Source of the DNA: Shewanella sp. VB17
Lineage (GTDB): Bacteria > Pseudomonadota > Gammaproteobacteria > Enterobacterales > Shewanellaceae
Reading direction: 5' to 3'
Length of the DNA: 64,000 bases
Assembly (NCBI RefSeq): GCF_013248905.1
Contig: NZ_JABRVS010000001.1
Span: 1,860,001-1,924,000, forward strand
Shown here: in pieces, positions 53,752-62,193 of the stretch
How positions within the stretch are numbered: position 1 is the stretch's first letter
Layout of the letters: each line of letters opens with the position of its first letter
Notes under the pieces: model-generated
Database searches by the model: none
What the model saw: only the letters and a program-made list of their open reading frames with translations
What the model was told of the DNA's origin: nothing
Made by a program: the position numbers and the translations under genes

Positions 53752-54669
53752 CTAATAGTATTTTTGTATTTCAATAAGATCCGTGGCGAGTTGATCAGCA
53801 GCATCAATTGAACTCAGTCCAAGGCCACCAAGCAGGGCTTGAGCGGTTAATGTTTGAATCATGTTATGCTCACCTGCAGGGGTGTGTTTGAGTAAAGGCA
53901 TCAGTTTAAGTACCTTATCAATGTCATTAATTTGTGAATTTTCAGAACGACTGGAGATCAAGATAAGATCGGGCTGAAGCGATAAAATGCCTTCTTGAGA
54001 CAGGCTTTTGTACCCAGAGAAATCGGCGATGTTTTTCCCTCCAGCTAATTCAATGATGATATCAGCCGCGGTGCCTTGTCCACCAACACGAGCGGGTCTA
54101 TTGTCTTGTAGCAACATAAATAAAATGGCAGGAAGCTTGCCAGACTTAATGACTTTTTCTTTTTTTACTTTAATAGAATCAAAAGATTGGCTTACACTTA
54201 CGGCTAAGGTTTTAGCTTGCTCTTGTCTGTTTAATAGTTTGCCTAATGCATCAATATTGTTCAGCAGTTGTTCTGTTGTTGTTGCACCAGTCAGGGTAAC
54301 GACTTTAACATTAGCCCCTTTTAGTACCGCTAAAGTCGATTCAGGTCCCATGGCATCAGTGCCTAGGACTAAGTCAGGCTGCAGAGCTAAAATACCCTCA
54401 GCCGATAGCATTCTGTGGTAGCCAAGTTTTTTGATGGTACCAAGTTCTTTGGGGAGTAAACTGGTGGAGTCAACCGCGACTAATTCATCGCCTGCATCGA
54501 GTGCTAACACCAGTTCTGTCATACCAGCACCAGCACTGACAACTCTATTGATTTCTTGCTCTGGTTTTTGGGCCGACACACTGGCAGATAGCCCTGCCCA
54601 AAGCAATGAACTTGCTAAAATACTCGGAGGGATAATGGACTGAAAAGAGCGTTTCTTATGTGTAAACAT
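53752..54669 (-). CDS. hmuT: periplasmic heme-binding protein
   Basis: The chosen start (54669, MFTHKKRSFQSII) has GGAG six bases upstream, whereas the longer frame from 54708 has no ribosome site. The 305-residue precursor has a signal peptide ending VSA. A cluster A-II binding fold follows, with RVVSAGAGMTELVLALD near the N-terminus and QPDLVLGTDAMGP and QPDLILISSRS repeats typical of HmuT/BtuF. It carries heme from the outer-membrane receptor to HmuUV. Confidence 0.94.
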   Translation of the reverse strand: MFTHKKRSFQSIIPPSILASSLLWAGLSASVSAQKPEQEINRVVSAGAGMTELVLALDAGDELVAVDSTSLLPKELGTIKKLGYHRMLSAEGILALQPDLVLGTDAMGPESTLAVLKGANVKVVTLTGATTTEQLLNNIDALGKLLNRQEQAKTLAVSVSQSFDSIKVKKEKVIKSGKLPAILFMLLQDNRPARVGGQGTAADIIIELAGGKNIADFSGYKSLSQEGILSLQPDLILISSRSENSQINDIDKVLKLMPLLKHTPAGEHNMIQTLTAQALLGGLGLSSIDAADQLATDLIEIQKYY

Positions 54670-54714
54670 GGGGTTCTCCAAAGGGGTAAAAGTACTGATG
54701 GCAGACATTGTGAA

Positions 54715-55128
54715 TTAATGTTCCATCAATATTTGCGTGTTAGTGATTTGCTGTCTTTGTAATAGTGACAGTAATGTCATCAATGGTTGTACTGGAGCAG
54801 ATTTATCGGCAGCAATAATGATTTTCGCTTCAGTTCGAGCGTTGTGCAGTTTGATAAATGCGGTCTCAAAGTCGGAGAAATCATTAAAGGGTACGCCATC
54901 TAGTGCCCAGTGTGGCTGAGAAAAAAGCAAGTTAATGGTGATGTTTTCAACTTGATTGATAGGGGTAAGTTCCGCCGTGGCCTCGGTAGGCACATCAACA
55001 GGTAAGCTAAGTAGCTGAGTGTTGGCAGTGAGCAGTAAAAATACTAGCACGATAAAAATAATATCAATAAGCGGGGTGAGATCCAGCCCTAAAATAGGGC
55101 TTGTCTCTTTGTCATTGATGCCAATCAT
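54715..55128 (-). CDS. exbD: TonB-system energy transducer ExbD
   Basis: The 137 residues have one N-terminal membrane helix (DLTPLIDIIFIVLVFLLL), containing the proton-conducting Asp of the DxxF/LxDxxF type, and a periplasmic domain. The start overlaps the end of exbB in ATGA, indicating coupled translation in the stoichiometric ExbB/ExbD complex. hmuT follows. Confidence 0.95.
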   Translation of the reverse strand: MIGINDKETSPILGLDLTPLIDIIFIVLVFLLLTANTQLLSLPVDVPTEATAELTPINQVENITINLLFSQPHWALDGVPFNDFSDFETAFIKLHNARTEAKIIIAADKSAPVQPLMTLLSLLQRQQITNTQILMEH

Positions 55129-55850
55129 GGCATTTGTCCTTCAGGCTTTATGGCGTCATTATGATTGACAGAAAGAATGTGTCGATGAGCCACAGGATCT
55201 TGACCTATGGTCATGGCCTCTTCGAAGCCTTCTAACCATAAATTTAATAAGTTTAATGAATGTGATATTTTGTTGCAGCGTTGGTTTGCCCATAAACCAA
55301 ATAGGTGAGCTAGGGTGATGGCTGGTACGGCAATGATTAAGCCTGCTGCTGTAGTATTCATGGCGAGGCCTAGGCCTGATGCAAGTTGAGATGGCGTCAC
55401 GGGAGCTTGAGACAACCCGAGTTGATTAAACATTTCAATGAGTCCCAAAACGGTGCCTAATAGCCCGAGTAAGGGGGTGATAATGCCGATCACTTGCAAT
55501 ACTTTCAGTCCGGATTGTAATTTCCCTTGTTGTTTTATTAGCCAAAGATTAATGATTTCTTCGCGCATCTGGCGATGTTGATCTCTGTGGGTGAGCAAGA
55601 GGAAGCTGCCTTTAGCTAACATGCTGTTACCTGTACTTAGCTGAGTTAACAGTATTTTACATTGCTCAGGAGTGGCAGTGGTTGCATTTTGTTTTAATTG
55701 GGTTAACCAAGGGTCTCGTTTAGGGAGCTCAAACAAAATTAATGTTAACCGCTCCAGTATGATCATTAAGGCGATAAAGGCACAAATAAAGAGTGGCCAG
55801 GTGAGATAGCCTAACTGTTCGTTTAATGTATGGTATAGCGAGTGAGACAT
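55125..55850 (-). CDS. exbB: TonB-system energy transducer ExbB (MotA/TolQ/ExbB family)
   Basis: The 241 residues have three membrane helices and the family signature GIITPLLGLLGTVLGLIEMF, then GLGLAMNTTAAGLIIAVPAI. With ExbD it uses the proton gradient to drive TonB. A first helix (LTWPLFICAFIALMIIL) follows a short N-terminus. It lies between tonB and exbD. Confidence 0.95.
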   Translation of the reverse strand: MSHSLYHTLNEQLGYLTWPLFICAFIALMIILERLTLILFELPKRDPWLTQLKQNATTATPEQCKILLTQLSTGNSMLAKGSFLLLTHRDQHRQMREEIINLWLIKQQGKLQSGLKVLQVIGIITPLLGLLGTVLGLIEMFNQLGLSQAPVTPSQLASGLGLAMNTTAAGLIIAVPAITLAHLFGLWANQRCNKISHSLNLLNLWLEGFEEAMTIGQDPVAHRHILSVNHNDAIKPEGQMP

Positions 55851-55896
55851 AATACTTCCTTGATGGTATTGCTAGATATATTCATGCATACGCCTG

Positions 55897-56709
55897 TTAA
55901 TTAAGTGCAAATCTAACAGGAACTCTCACGGTATAGGCATAGGATTTTGGGGGGGATGGGGCCGAAAACTGCCATTTTTTGACGGCATTTAAGGCTGCTT
56001 TATCGAGCAGGGTAAAGCCAGAGCTATTAATTAAGGTTAACGATAATTGCTCACCAATCTGATTAAACATGACTTCAATCGTTGCCGTTCCTTCTAATCC
56101 TCGTTTTCTGGCTAACTTAGGGTAGTTGGGTTGAGAGGGGGGGGCTGAAAATGTTGGCTGATTGAGTGCAATGCTCGTTTGTGCTAATGCTTGGGTTCCT
56201 TTGCTTCCTTGACTGTCAAATTGACGGTTCGAGTCAATATCTAATTTTTGTTTGGCCTTCATATCTAGCGGTTTTGCTTTAGGCTCATTGATGGTTTTTT
56301 TTACAGAAAGTTGATCATCAACTCTCTTTTTGGACACCTGAATATTTTCAGTTATTGTGACTTTTTGCTGTTGAGGTTTAGCTTGAGTTAAAGCATTAAG
56401 GTTATTTTTTGATTTAAGTACTTCAGATGTATGCTTAACCAAGGCGTTGGATTTGACGGGGTGTGTTGGTTTATGCTCAGGCTTTTTGGGTGAAGCCAGC
56501 TGCTTGTTTGTCGCCTGTTCTTTGTTAGCTGGGCTCGCGGTGATTTTTTGAGTCGCATGAGTCCCTATGGTGATATTCATACTTTGAGCTGTTCCGATAA
56601 CAGTGCCGGCAGGTTGTGGGGCGTCAGATGATTTATCTTGAGATGCAATGACTCCCCCTTGGATCAGGGCGGTAAAACAAGCAAACGTAAAGTATCGTCT
56701 AGGTGTCAT
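55897..56709 (-). CDS. tonB: TonB energy transducer protein
   Basis: The 270 residues start with a short basic end and one hydrophobic anchor (FTFACFTALIQGGVIA). A long Lys/Pro/Gln-rich spacer (about 60-180) follows. The C-terminal TonB domain starts at about 185, with YPKLARKRGLEGTATIEVMF and LDKAALNAVKKWQF. It spans the periplasm to open the receptor. The anchor lacks the usual SxxxH motif, as in many Shewanella/Vibrio heme-linked TonB proteins. It is the first gene of the minus-strand operon, under the Fur-type control region. Confidence 0.92.
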   Translation of the reverse strand: MTPRRYFTFACFTALIQGGVIASQDKSSDAPQPAGTVIGTAQSMNITIGTHATQKITASPANKEQATNKQLASPKKPEHKPTHPVKSNALVKHTSEVLKSKNNLNALTQAKPQQQKVTITENIQVSKKRVDDQLSVKKTINEPKAKPLDMKAKQKLDIDSNRQFDSQGSKGTQALAQTSIALNQPTFSAPPSQPNYPKLARKRGLEGTATIEVMFNQIGEQLSLTLINSSGFTLLDKAALNAVKKWQFSAPSPPKSYAYTVRVPVRFALN

Positions 56710-56771
56710 CTTGGGTTAATTTCTCAAATTTACTACAGAGCTAAGCAAGCCAATTGTGTTGTCACTTATTT

Positions 56772-56846
56772 AAGATATACGAATCGAAACGATATATCAA
56801 ACGATAATGATTTTCATTTGATATATTGTTTCGTCTCAGGTAAAGT
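56772..56846. promoter_or_regulatory. mirror-symmetric divergent promoter with Fur box
   Basis: CGAAACGATATATCAAA (56785-56801) and TTTGATATATTGTTTCG (56817-56833) are reverse complements except for one base. They flank the Fur-box-like GATAATGATTTTCATTTGA (56803-56821), which matches 15 of 19 consensus bases. Rightward, TTGATA (56818-56823), 17 bases and TAAAGT (56841-56846) point to the receptor. Leftward, TTGATA (complement of 56795-56800), 17 bases and TATCTT (complement of 56772-56777) point to tonB. A repressor on the box would cover or abut both -35 elements. Confidence 0.7.
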
Positions 56847-56893
56847 TTAGCCAAATAGAGCTTCTAAACAGCAATTAAAACGAGTACTTAAGG

Positions 56894-58960
56894 ATGATGA
56901 ACATGACGAAAAAGCCTGTAGTGGTTGCGCTAGCCATGGCTTTTAGCTCAACAGCTTACGCCCAGCCAAATAATGTAGTCACTGAATTTGATGAGGTGCT
57001 GGTAACGGCGACTCGGATAAATGAGAAAGTATCTGATACCAGCCGCAGTGTTGCAGTGGTAAGTGAAGAGGAGTTGCAGTCAGCTCAGTCGAGTTCTGTG
57101 GCTGAAATATTGAGAAATGAAGCCAATGTGAATGTGGGCAATGGTCCCCGCGCTTCTTCGCAAGGGGTTGAGATCCGAGGTTTAAACAGTTCTCGAGTAT
57201 TGCAGACGATAGACGGTGCAAGACAAAATACTAGTTCAGGGCATAGGGGCAGTTATTTTCTTGATCCAGAGCTATTAAATTCGGTAGAGGTGGTTCGCGG
57301 CCCAGCAAGTAGCTTATGGGGCAGTGGCGCGATTGGTGGCGTAGTGGCACAAAACACTAAGTCGGCGCAAGACATGCTTGATGAGGGAGAGTCATTGGGT
57401 GGCTATCTTAAGCAAGGTTTTGAAACCAATAATGATAACGTCAAAACCAGTGGCGCTATTTATGGCATTGCGGATAAGTTTGATTGGCTAATTAACGGCA
57501 GTTACAGTGACAGCAACAATGTCAAAATAGGTAACGATAAAACCCTTGAAAATAGTGCTTCACAAAAAAGCAGCGGCTTGATGAAACTGGGTTGGGAGCC
57601 AAGTGATGATCAACGTCTGCAATTTTCGGCACGTTTCTCTGATACTGATGAGCTGGTACCGAGTAATCCATCTAAAGAAGTGGGTGATCGAGGAGTCACT
57701 TTGATCCAGCGTAAGACCAAGGACACTAACCTGACCTTAGCCCACAGCTTCAATCCTAGTACTAACCCTTATTTGGATCTTAACAGTACCCTTTACTGGA
57801 ACAGTACCGATTATGATGAAAACAGAGTGAAGGAAAATCAACTTGATAGTACTGAATATGAAACGTTAGGCTTTAGTATTAACAACAATTCTATCTTTGG
57901 TGACACGACATTGACTTATGGTGTTGATGGCTATCAAGACACCATCAAGACAGTGCGTGATGATTCAGGAACACCTGGGCAGAGACCTGATGATATTGAT
58001 GGTAAAACCACAGTATGGGGCGCATTTGCTAAGGTAAAAGTGGGGATCACTGAGTCGGTATACGTAGAGCCTGCATTAAGGTATGACAATTTTAAAAATG
58101 AAAGTATTAACCTGTCGACCTCTTCAGATGACAGTGCTTTATCACCGTCTTTGGGCTTAGTGTGGGAGACCAATTCGTGGCTTACACTCAGTGCCCGTTA
58201 TGATGAGGCCTTTAGGGCACCGACAGTAGAGGAGATGTATTCGACCGGAACTCATTACTATATTCCTCCTGTTCCGCCTAGTCCAAGATTTCAAGGATTA
58301 CCCAATGGTTTATTCAACACGTTTGAAATCAACCCAGATTTAAAGGCTGAGCAGGCGAAGAACAAAGAGCTAAAAGCCGATCTGCGTTTCACTGAACTTG
58401 CCGGTGACGATGAATTGGCTATCACGCTGAACGTGTTTAGAAATGATGTTGACGATTTTATCGAACAATCAGTATCTAATCCTCTTATGGGTATTCCTGG
58501 TTTGGAGCAAACAACCTCTTGGAATAATGTCGATGAAGCGCGTCTTACCGGGTTTGAGTTCAGTACTCGTTACCGTTTTCAGCAGACACGTTTGAGCCTG
58601 AATTATGGTCAAACAGAAGGTAAAAAGAAGAACACTAACGAATATTTAAGAGATATTCCTGCAAATAAGCTGGCGTTAGATCTCTCACAAGGGATCATGG
58701 AAGGGGACATTAAGTTCGGCACACGGGTGACCCATGTGGCGCAACAAGATGATTTGTCGATCAGTGATATTAATGAGGATTACGACTCTTATACTTTATG
58801 GGATGTTTATGCCGCATGGGAGCCTGCTATGGGGTCATTAGCGGGATTACGTGTTGATTTTGCCGTTGAAAATATCGGTGATGTTGAGTATCGTCAGGCG
58901 TGGCAAACTCTTTATGAACAAGGGTTAAACATGAAATTATCTGCACGTTATCGTTTTTAA
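56894..58960 (+). CDS. TonB-dependent heme/hemoglobin receptor
   Basis: The 688 residues have a signal peptide ending TAYA. A TonB box-like EVLVTATR precedes a plug domain (about 40-160), and a 22-strand barrel ends in Phe (SARYRF). Heme receptor hallmarks are FRAP (440-443), His at 454 in GTHYY and NPDL (480-483). This matches the HmuR/HugA/HutA class. It faces the tonB-exbBD-hmuTUV operon across the Fur-type control region and is followed by hutX and hutZ. An AAGGATG site precedes the ATG. Confidence 0.95.
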   Translation: MMNMTKKPVVVALAMAFSSTAYAQPNNVVTEFDEVLVTATRINEKVSDTSRSVAVVSEEELQSAQSSSVAEILRNEANVNVGNGPRASSQGVEIRGLNSSRVLQTIDGARQNTSSGHRGSYFLDPELLNSVEVVRGPASSLWGSGAIGGVVAQNTKSAQDMLDEGESLGGYLKQGFETNNDNVKTSGAIYGIADKFDWLINGSYSDSNNVKIGNDKTLENSASQKSSGLMKLGWEPSDDQRLQFSARFSDTDELVPSNPSKEVGDRGVTLIQRKTKDTNLTLAHSFNPSTNPYLDLNSTLYWNSTDYDENRVKENQLDSTEYETLGFSINNNSIFGDTTLTYGVDGYQDTIKTVRDDSGTPGQRPDDIDGKTTVWGAFAKVKVGITESVYVEPALRYDNFKNESINLSTSSDDSALSPSLGLVWETNSWLTLSARYDEAFRAPTVEEMYSTGTHYYIPPVPPSPRFQGLPNGLFNTFEINPDLKAEQAKNKELKADLRFTELAGDDELAITLNVFRNDVDDFIEQSVSNPLMGIPGLEQTTSWNNVDEARLTGFEFSTRYRFQQTRLSLNYGQTEGKKKNTNEYLRDIPANKLALDLSQGIMEGDIKFGTRVTHVAQQDDLSISDINEDYDSYTLWDVYAAWEPAMGSLAGLRVDFAVENIGDVEYRQAWQTLYEQGLNMKLSARYRF

Positions 58961-59072
58961 TTTTATGAACTGTTAACTCATTTATTATATTAATGAGTGT
59001 TAATTTATTGTTCGCTGAGTAAGGCATATGCCTTGCTTAGCGATGTTCGTTTAAGGCATTAGGAGTGGATCC

Positions 59073-59579
59073 ATGCAACCGAGTCATGAAGTGATACGTC
59101 AATATTTAGATAACAACCCTAATTCGATGCCAAGTCAAGCCGCAGTAGAACTGGGTGTGTCTGAATGGTCGGTGGTATTGGCGTTGCCACCTGAGCAGAT
59201 GAGTCAATTGCCATTATCCGATAAAGATGCATTATTGTCGAGTTTGCCCGATTGGGGAAATGTAACCACTATTATTGCTGTTTCTGGCAGTATCTTTGAA
59301 TTCAAAGGCTCATTCCCTCAAGGTAAATATGCTTACGGATATTACAATCTTATTACCGAAGGGGAAGGGTTACATGGGCATCTTAATCTTGACAGTTTAA
59401 GTGCGATAGCGTTAATCAGTCGCCCATTTCGAGGCAAAGAGAGTCATTCAATCAATTTCTTCGGCAGCAAAGGTGAAATCATTTTTAAGGTATATTTGGG
59501 CCGCGACAGTCAACGTGTGCTGATACCTGAGCAAGTAGCGCATTTTAATGCATTAAAAGAACGGACCCTTGCAGCTTAA
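59073..59579 (+). CDS. hutX: intracellular heme-binding carrier HutX (HugX)
   Basis: The 168 residues match HutX, a cytosolic heme carrier that passes heme to HutZ in Vibrio. Recognisable segments are NPNSMPSQAAVELGVSEW at the N-terminus and SIFEFKGSFPQGK, YYNLITEGEGLHGHLN and SRPFRGKESHSINFF later. AGGAG precedes the start. It lies between the receptor (112 bases) and hutZ (27 bases). Confidence 0.93.
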   Translation: MQPSHEVIRQYLDNNPNSMPSQAAVELGVSEWSVVLALPPEQMSQLPLSDKDALLSSLPDWGNVTTIIAVSGSIFEFKGSFPQGKYAYGYYNLITEGEGLHGHLNLDSLSAIALISRPFRGKESHSINFFGSKGEIIFKVYLGRDSQRVLIPEQVAHFNALKERTLAA

Positions 59580-59606
59580 AGGGATTTAAAAATAAGAGAG
59601 CAAGCA

Positions 59607-60215
59607 ATGTCAAATCAAAATGTTGAGAATGGAAAACCAGAAAATACGCCAGCCAATCAGGATAAAAACCAACGGTTAAGTGAAAAATTATTATCAGAAA
59701 TAGAGAGTTTTAAAGCTGAGCGCTCAACCTTGCAACTTGCAACACAAGATAAGGCCGGTGTGCCTAATGCCAGTTATGCTCCCTTTGCATTGGCTGATGA
59801 TGGTTTCTATATTTTGGTGAGCCAATTAGCTCGTCATGGCACCAATTTGATGGAATCATCGTTAGTTTCAGTGATGTTACTTGAAGATGAAACCGAAGCC
59901 AAAACCATTTTTGCGCGTAAACGATTAACGTTTGATGCGGTGGCTGAATTAGTCGAAAGAGACAGCGAAGCCTTTACTAAAGGGGTAGCAGCACTGTCGA
60001 CACGGTTTGGTGAAATGATAGATAATTTGTCTCAATTAACAGATTTTAATTTATTTAAACTCAATCCCAAAAAAGGATTGTATGTTAAGGGATTTGGACA
60101 AGCATTTAGCTTGAGCGGATCTGAATTGCTTGATGTGGATTGGAAACGTGATGGCCACAAAGGCGTACCACCTAAAGTCGAGTTAACTGCCCAGAGTAAC
60201 GCCGTGCCAGCTTAG
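59607..60215 (+). CDS. hutZ: heme-degrading enzyme HutZ (HugZ)
   Basis: HutZ/HugZ opens heme to release iron, using a split-barrel flavin-reductase-like fold. The 202 residues include the typical RSTLQLATQDKAGVPNASYAPF opening (starting about 36), the LARHGTNLMESSLVSVML segment and GLYVKGFGQAF. A His near residue 184 in RDGHKG is a candidate heme ligand, as in Vibrio HutZ. A 25-residue polar N-terminal extension is present. hutW, often next to hutX and hutZ, is absent here. A terminator follows. Confidence 0.93.
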   Translation: MSNQNVENGKPENTPANQDKNQRLSEKLLSEIESFKAERSTLQLATQDKAGVPNASYAPFALADDGFYILVSQLARHGTNLMESSLVSVMLLEDETEAKTIFARKRLTFDAVAELVERDSEAFTKGVAALSTRFGEMIDNLSQLTDFNLFKLNPKKGLYVKGFGQAFSLSGSELLDVDWKRDGHKGVPPKVELTAQSNAVPA

Positions 60216-60253
60216 AATGAGATAATACGACCTTATGATGGTTTGATACAAAC

Positions 60254-60284
60254 AAAACCCACGCATTTTCGTGGGTTTTGTTAT
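60254..60284. terminator. intrinsic terminator after hutZ
   Basis: AAAACCCACG (60254-60263) pairs with CGTGGGTTTT (60270-60279), ten perfect pairs with a six-base loop, followed by GTTATT. Confidence 0.9.
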
Positions 60285-60322
60285 TCTAGCGCCATTGTAC
60301 GTTTGGTTAATGGTATAAGGTG

Positions 60323-62167
60323 ATGAGTTTGAACAAAGATACTCCTTCATGCACTATTGCTGTGACGGCACAGTCCGATGTGGCTAAGCCTATTGGCTCA
60401 ACCTTAGGTCAACGTGCTGTGTTACCTTGGATTGGCGGCTTTCTTCGGCCTTATAAAGCACGTGTTATCGCGGCGATTATTTTTTTATTTATCGGCTCAC
60501 TTGCTTGGCTTTCTTTAGGTCAAGGAGTGCGTTTGATGGTGGATGAAGGTTTTTTACAGGGTAATGGTAACAGACTAACTGAAATCATTTTTCTAATGAT
60601 AGCGATCACCGCTATCAGCAGTTCAGCTATTTTTTGTCGTTTTTACTTAATGACTTGGCTTGGAGAGCGAGTCAGTGCTGATATACGCTTAAAAGTTTAT
60701 GATCATTTGTTAACACTTTCACCAGGCTTTTATGCAAAATTACGCACAGGTGAAGTGATATCTCGTTTTACAGCCGATTCGACTTTATTGCAATCTGTTG
60801 TGGGTTCAAGTTTGTCCATGGCACTGCGTTCGAGTGTGACAGTGGTTGGCGGTATTGTCATGATGGCGGTGACGAGCTTAAAAATGACAGGATTTGTCTT
60901 ACTGGCAGTGCCCTTGGTGCTGGGGCCTATTTTGTTTTTTGGTCGTAAAGTGCGTGATCTGTCTCGCCAGAGTCAAGATCGAATGGGTGACTTAGGCGCG
61001 TACGTCGATGAAAGTTTGCATGAAATACATACAGTGCAAGCTTACACACATGAAGCGCGTGACAGAATCTTGTTTAATCACCGTGTCGAAGCCGTTATGG
61101 ACGCTGCTAAAGGGCGAATAACATACCGCTCTACGTTAATTGCGACAGTGATGTTTCTCAGTATTTTAGCTATTACATTAGTCACATGGGTAGGAGCGCG
61201 AGATGTGATTGCTGGGACGATAACCAGTGGAGAGTTATCCGCTTTTATGTTTTATGCCGTGATGGTGGCGGGATCGGTGGCGACGATTAGTGAAGTGATT
61301 GGTGAGATCCAACGTGCGGCAGGTGCCACTGAGAGGTTAATTGAACTTGTTGATACGCCTGTTGATATCCCTACTGTTGCAGCTCCCGCAAAGCTTCCTA
61401 CTAACGTAAGGGGGCAGTTAGCACTGAAAAATGTGCGATTTGCTTATCAAAATACCAAGAACGAAGGGGGTAAGGACGATCTTACCCAAGAGGTCATACG
61501 AGGGATCACCGCGGATATTCAAGCGGGTGAGCGGGTGGCTTTAGTCGGTGAAAGTGGAGCTGGCAAGAGTACTATTTTTGAACTTCTACTGCGTTTTTAT
61601 ACCTTAAAAAGTGGAGTGATAGAGTTAGATGGGATTGATATAGCTCAGTTAAATCCTCAAAACTTACGCCGGCAATATGCTTTGGTACCGCAAGAATCGG
61701 TCATTTTTGCCATGAGTGTGTTGGAGAATGTCCGCTATGGTAGATTAGATGCCAGTGAAGAGGAAGTGATTATAGCCTGTAAGGCAGCTAAGGCTCATGG
61801 GTTCATCAGTGCTTTTACTGACGGTTATAACACCTATTTAGGTGAGCGAGGCGTGAGATTATCCGGTGGTCAAAAACAGCGAATTGCTATTGCCAGAGCC
61901 ATACTAGCAGATAGACCGATACTCTTGCTTGATGAAGCCACCAGCGCATTGGATGCCATCAGTGAACGAGAGGTCAAGCAGGCTCTGGATAGACTGATGG
62001 AGGGCAAAACAACCTTGATTATTGCTCATCGTCTGGCTACCGTACTGAATGCCGATCGTATTTTGGTTCTCGATAAGGGGCAAGTTGTGGCCAGTGGTCA
62101 TCATCAAGAGTTAATGTTGTCGAGTGACTTGTATCGGAAATTTGCCCATTTACAACTTATCATGTGA
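60323..62167 (+). CDS. ABC exporter half-transporter (transmembrane plus ATPase)
   Basis: The 614 residues combine a six-helix exporter membrane domain (about 25-330) with one ATPase domain. Walker A is GESGAGKST (about 408), the signature LSGGQKQRIAIARAIL (about 513), and Walker B ILLLDEATSALD. The layout matches homodimeric exporters of the MsbA/multidrug class, but the substrate is unknown. The insert VRFAYQNTKNEGGKDDLTQE at the start of the ATPase is a little longer than usual. The ATG at 60323 is chosen over GTG at 60320; the AAGG spacing is short for both. Confidence 0.88.
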   Translation: MSLNKDTPSCTIAVTAQSDVAKPIGSTLGQRAVLPWIGGFLRPYKARVIAAIIFLFIGSLAWLSLGQGVRLMVDEGFLQGNGNRLTEIIFLMIAITAISSSAIFCRFYLMTWLGERVSADIRLKVYDHLLTLSPGFYAKLRTGEVISRFTADSTLLQSVVGSSLSMALRSSVTVVGGIVMMAVTSLKMTGFVLLAVPLVLGPILFFGRKVRDLSRQSQDRMGDLGAYVDESLHEIHTVQAYTHEARDRILFNHRVEAVMDAAKGRITYRSTLIATVMFLSILAITLVTWVGARDVIAGTITSGELSAFMFYAVMVAGSVATISEVIGEIQRAAGATERLIELVDTPVDIPTVAAPAKLPTNVRGQLALKNVRFAYQNTKNEGGKDDLTQEVIRGITADIQAGERVALVGESGAGKSTIFELLLRFYTLKSGVIELDGIDIAQLNPQNLRRQYALVPQESVIFAMSVLENVRYGRLDASEEEVIIACKAAKAHGFISAFTDGYNTYLGERGVRLSGGQKQRIAIARAILADRPILLLDEATSALDAISEREVKQALDRLMEGKTTLIIAHRLATVLNADRILVLDKGQVVASGHHQELMLSSDLYRKFAHLQLIM

Positions 62168-62193
62168 GACTTAGGTCGAATAATTTCACTATT

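Noticed and set aside
54670..54708. Longer hmuT start
   Set aside because: No ribosome site precedes it, while the internal ATG at 54669 has GGAG and a normal signal peptide.
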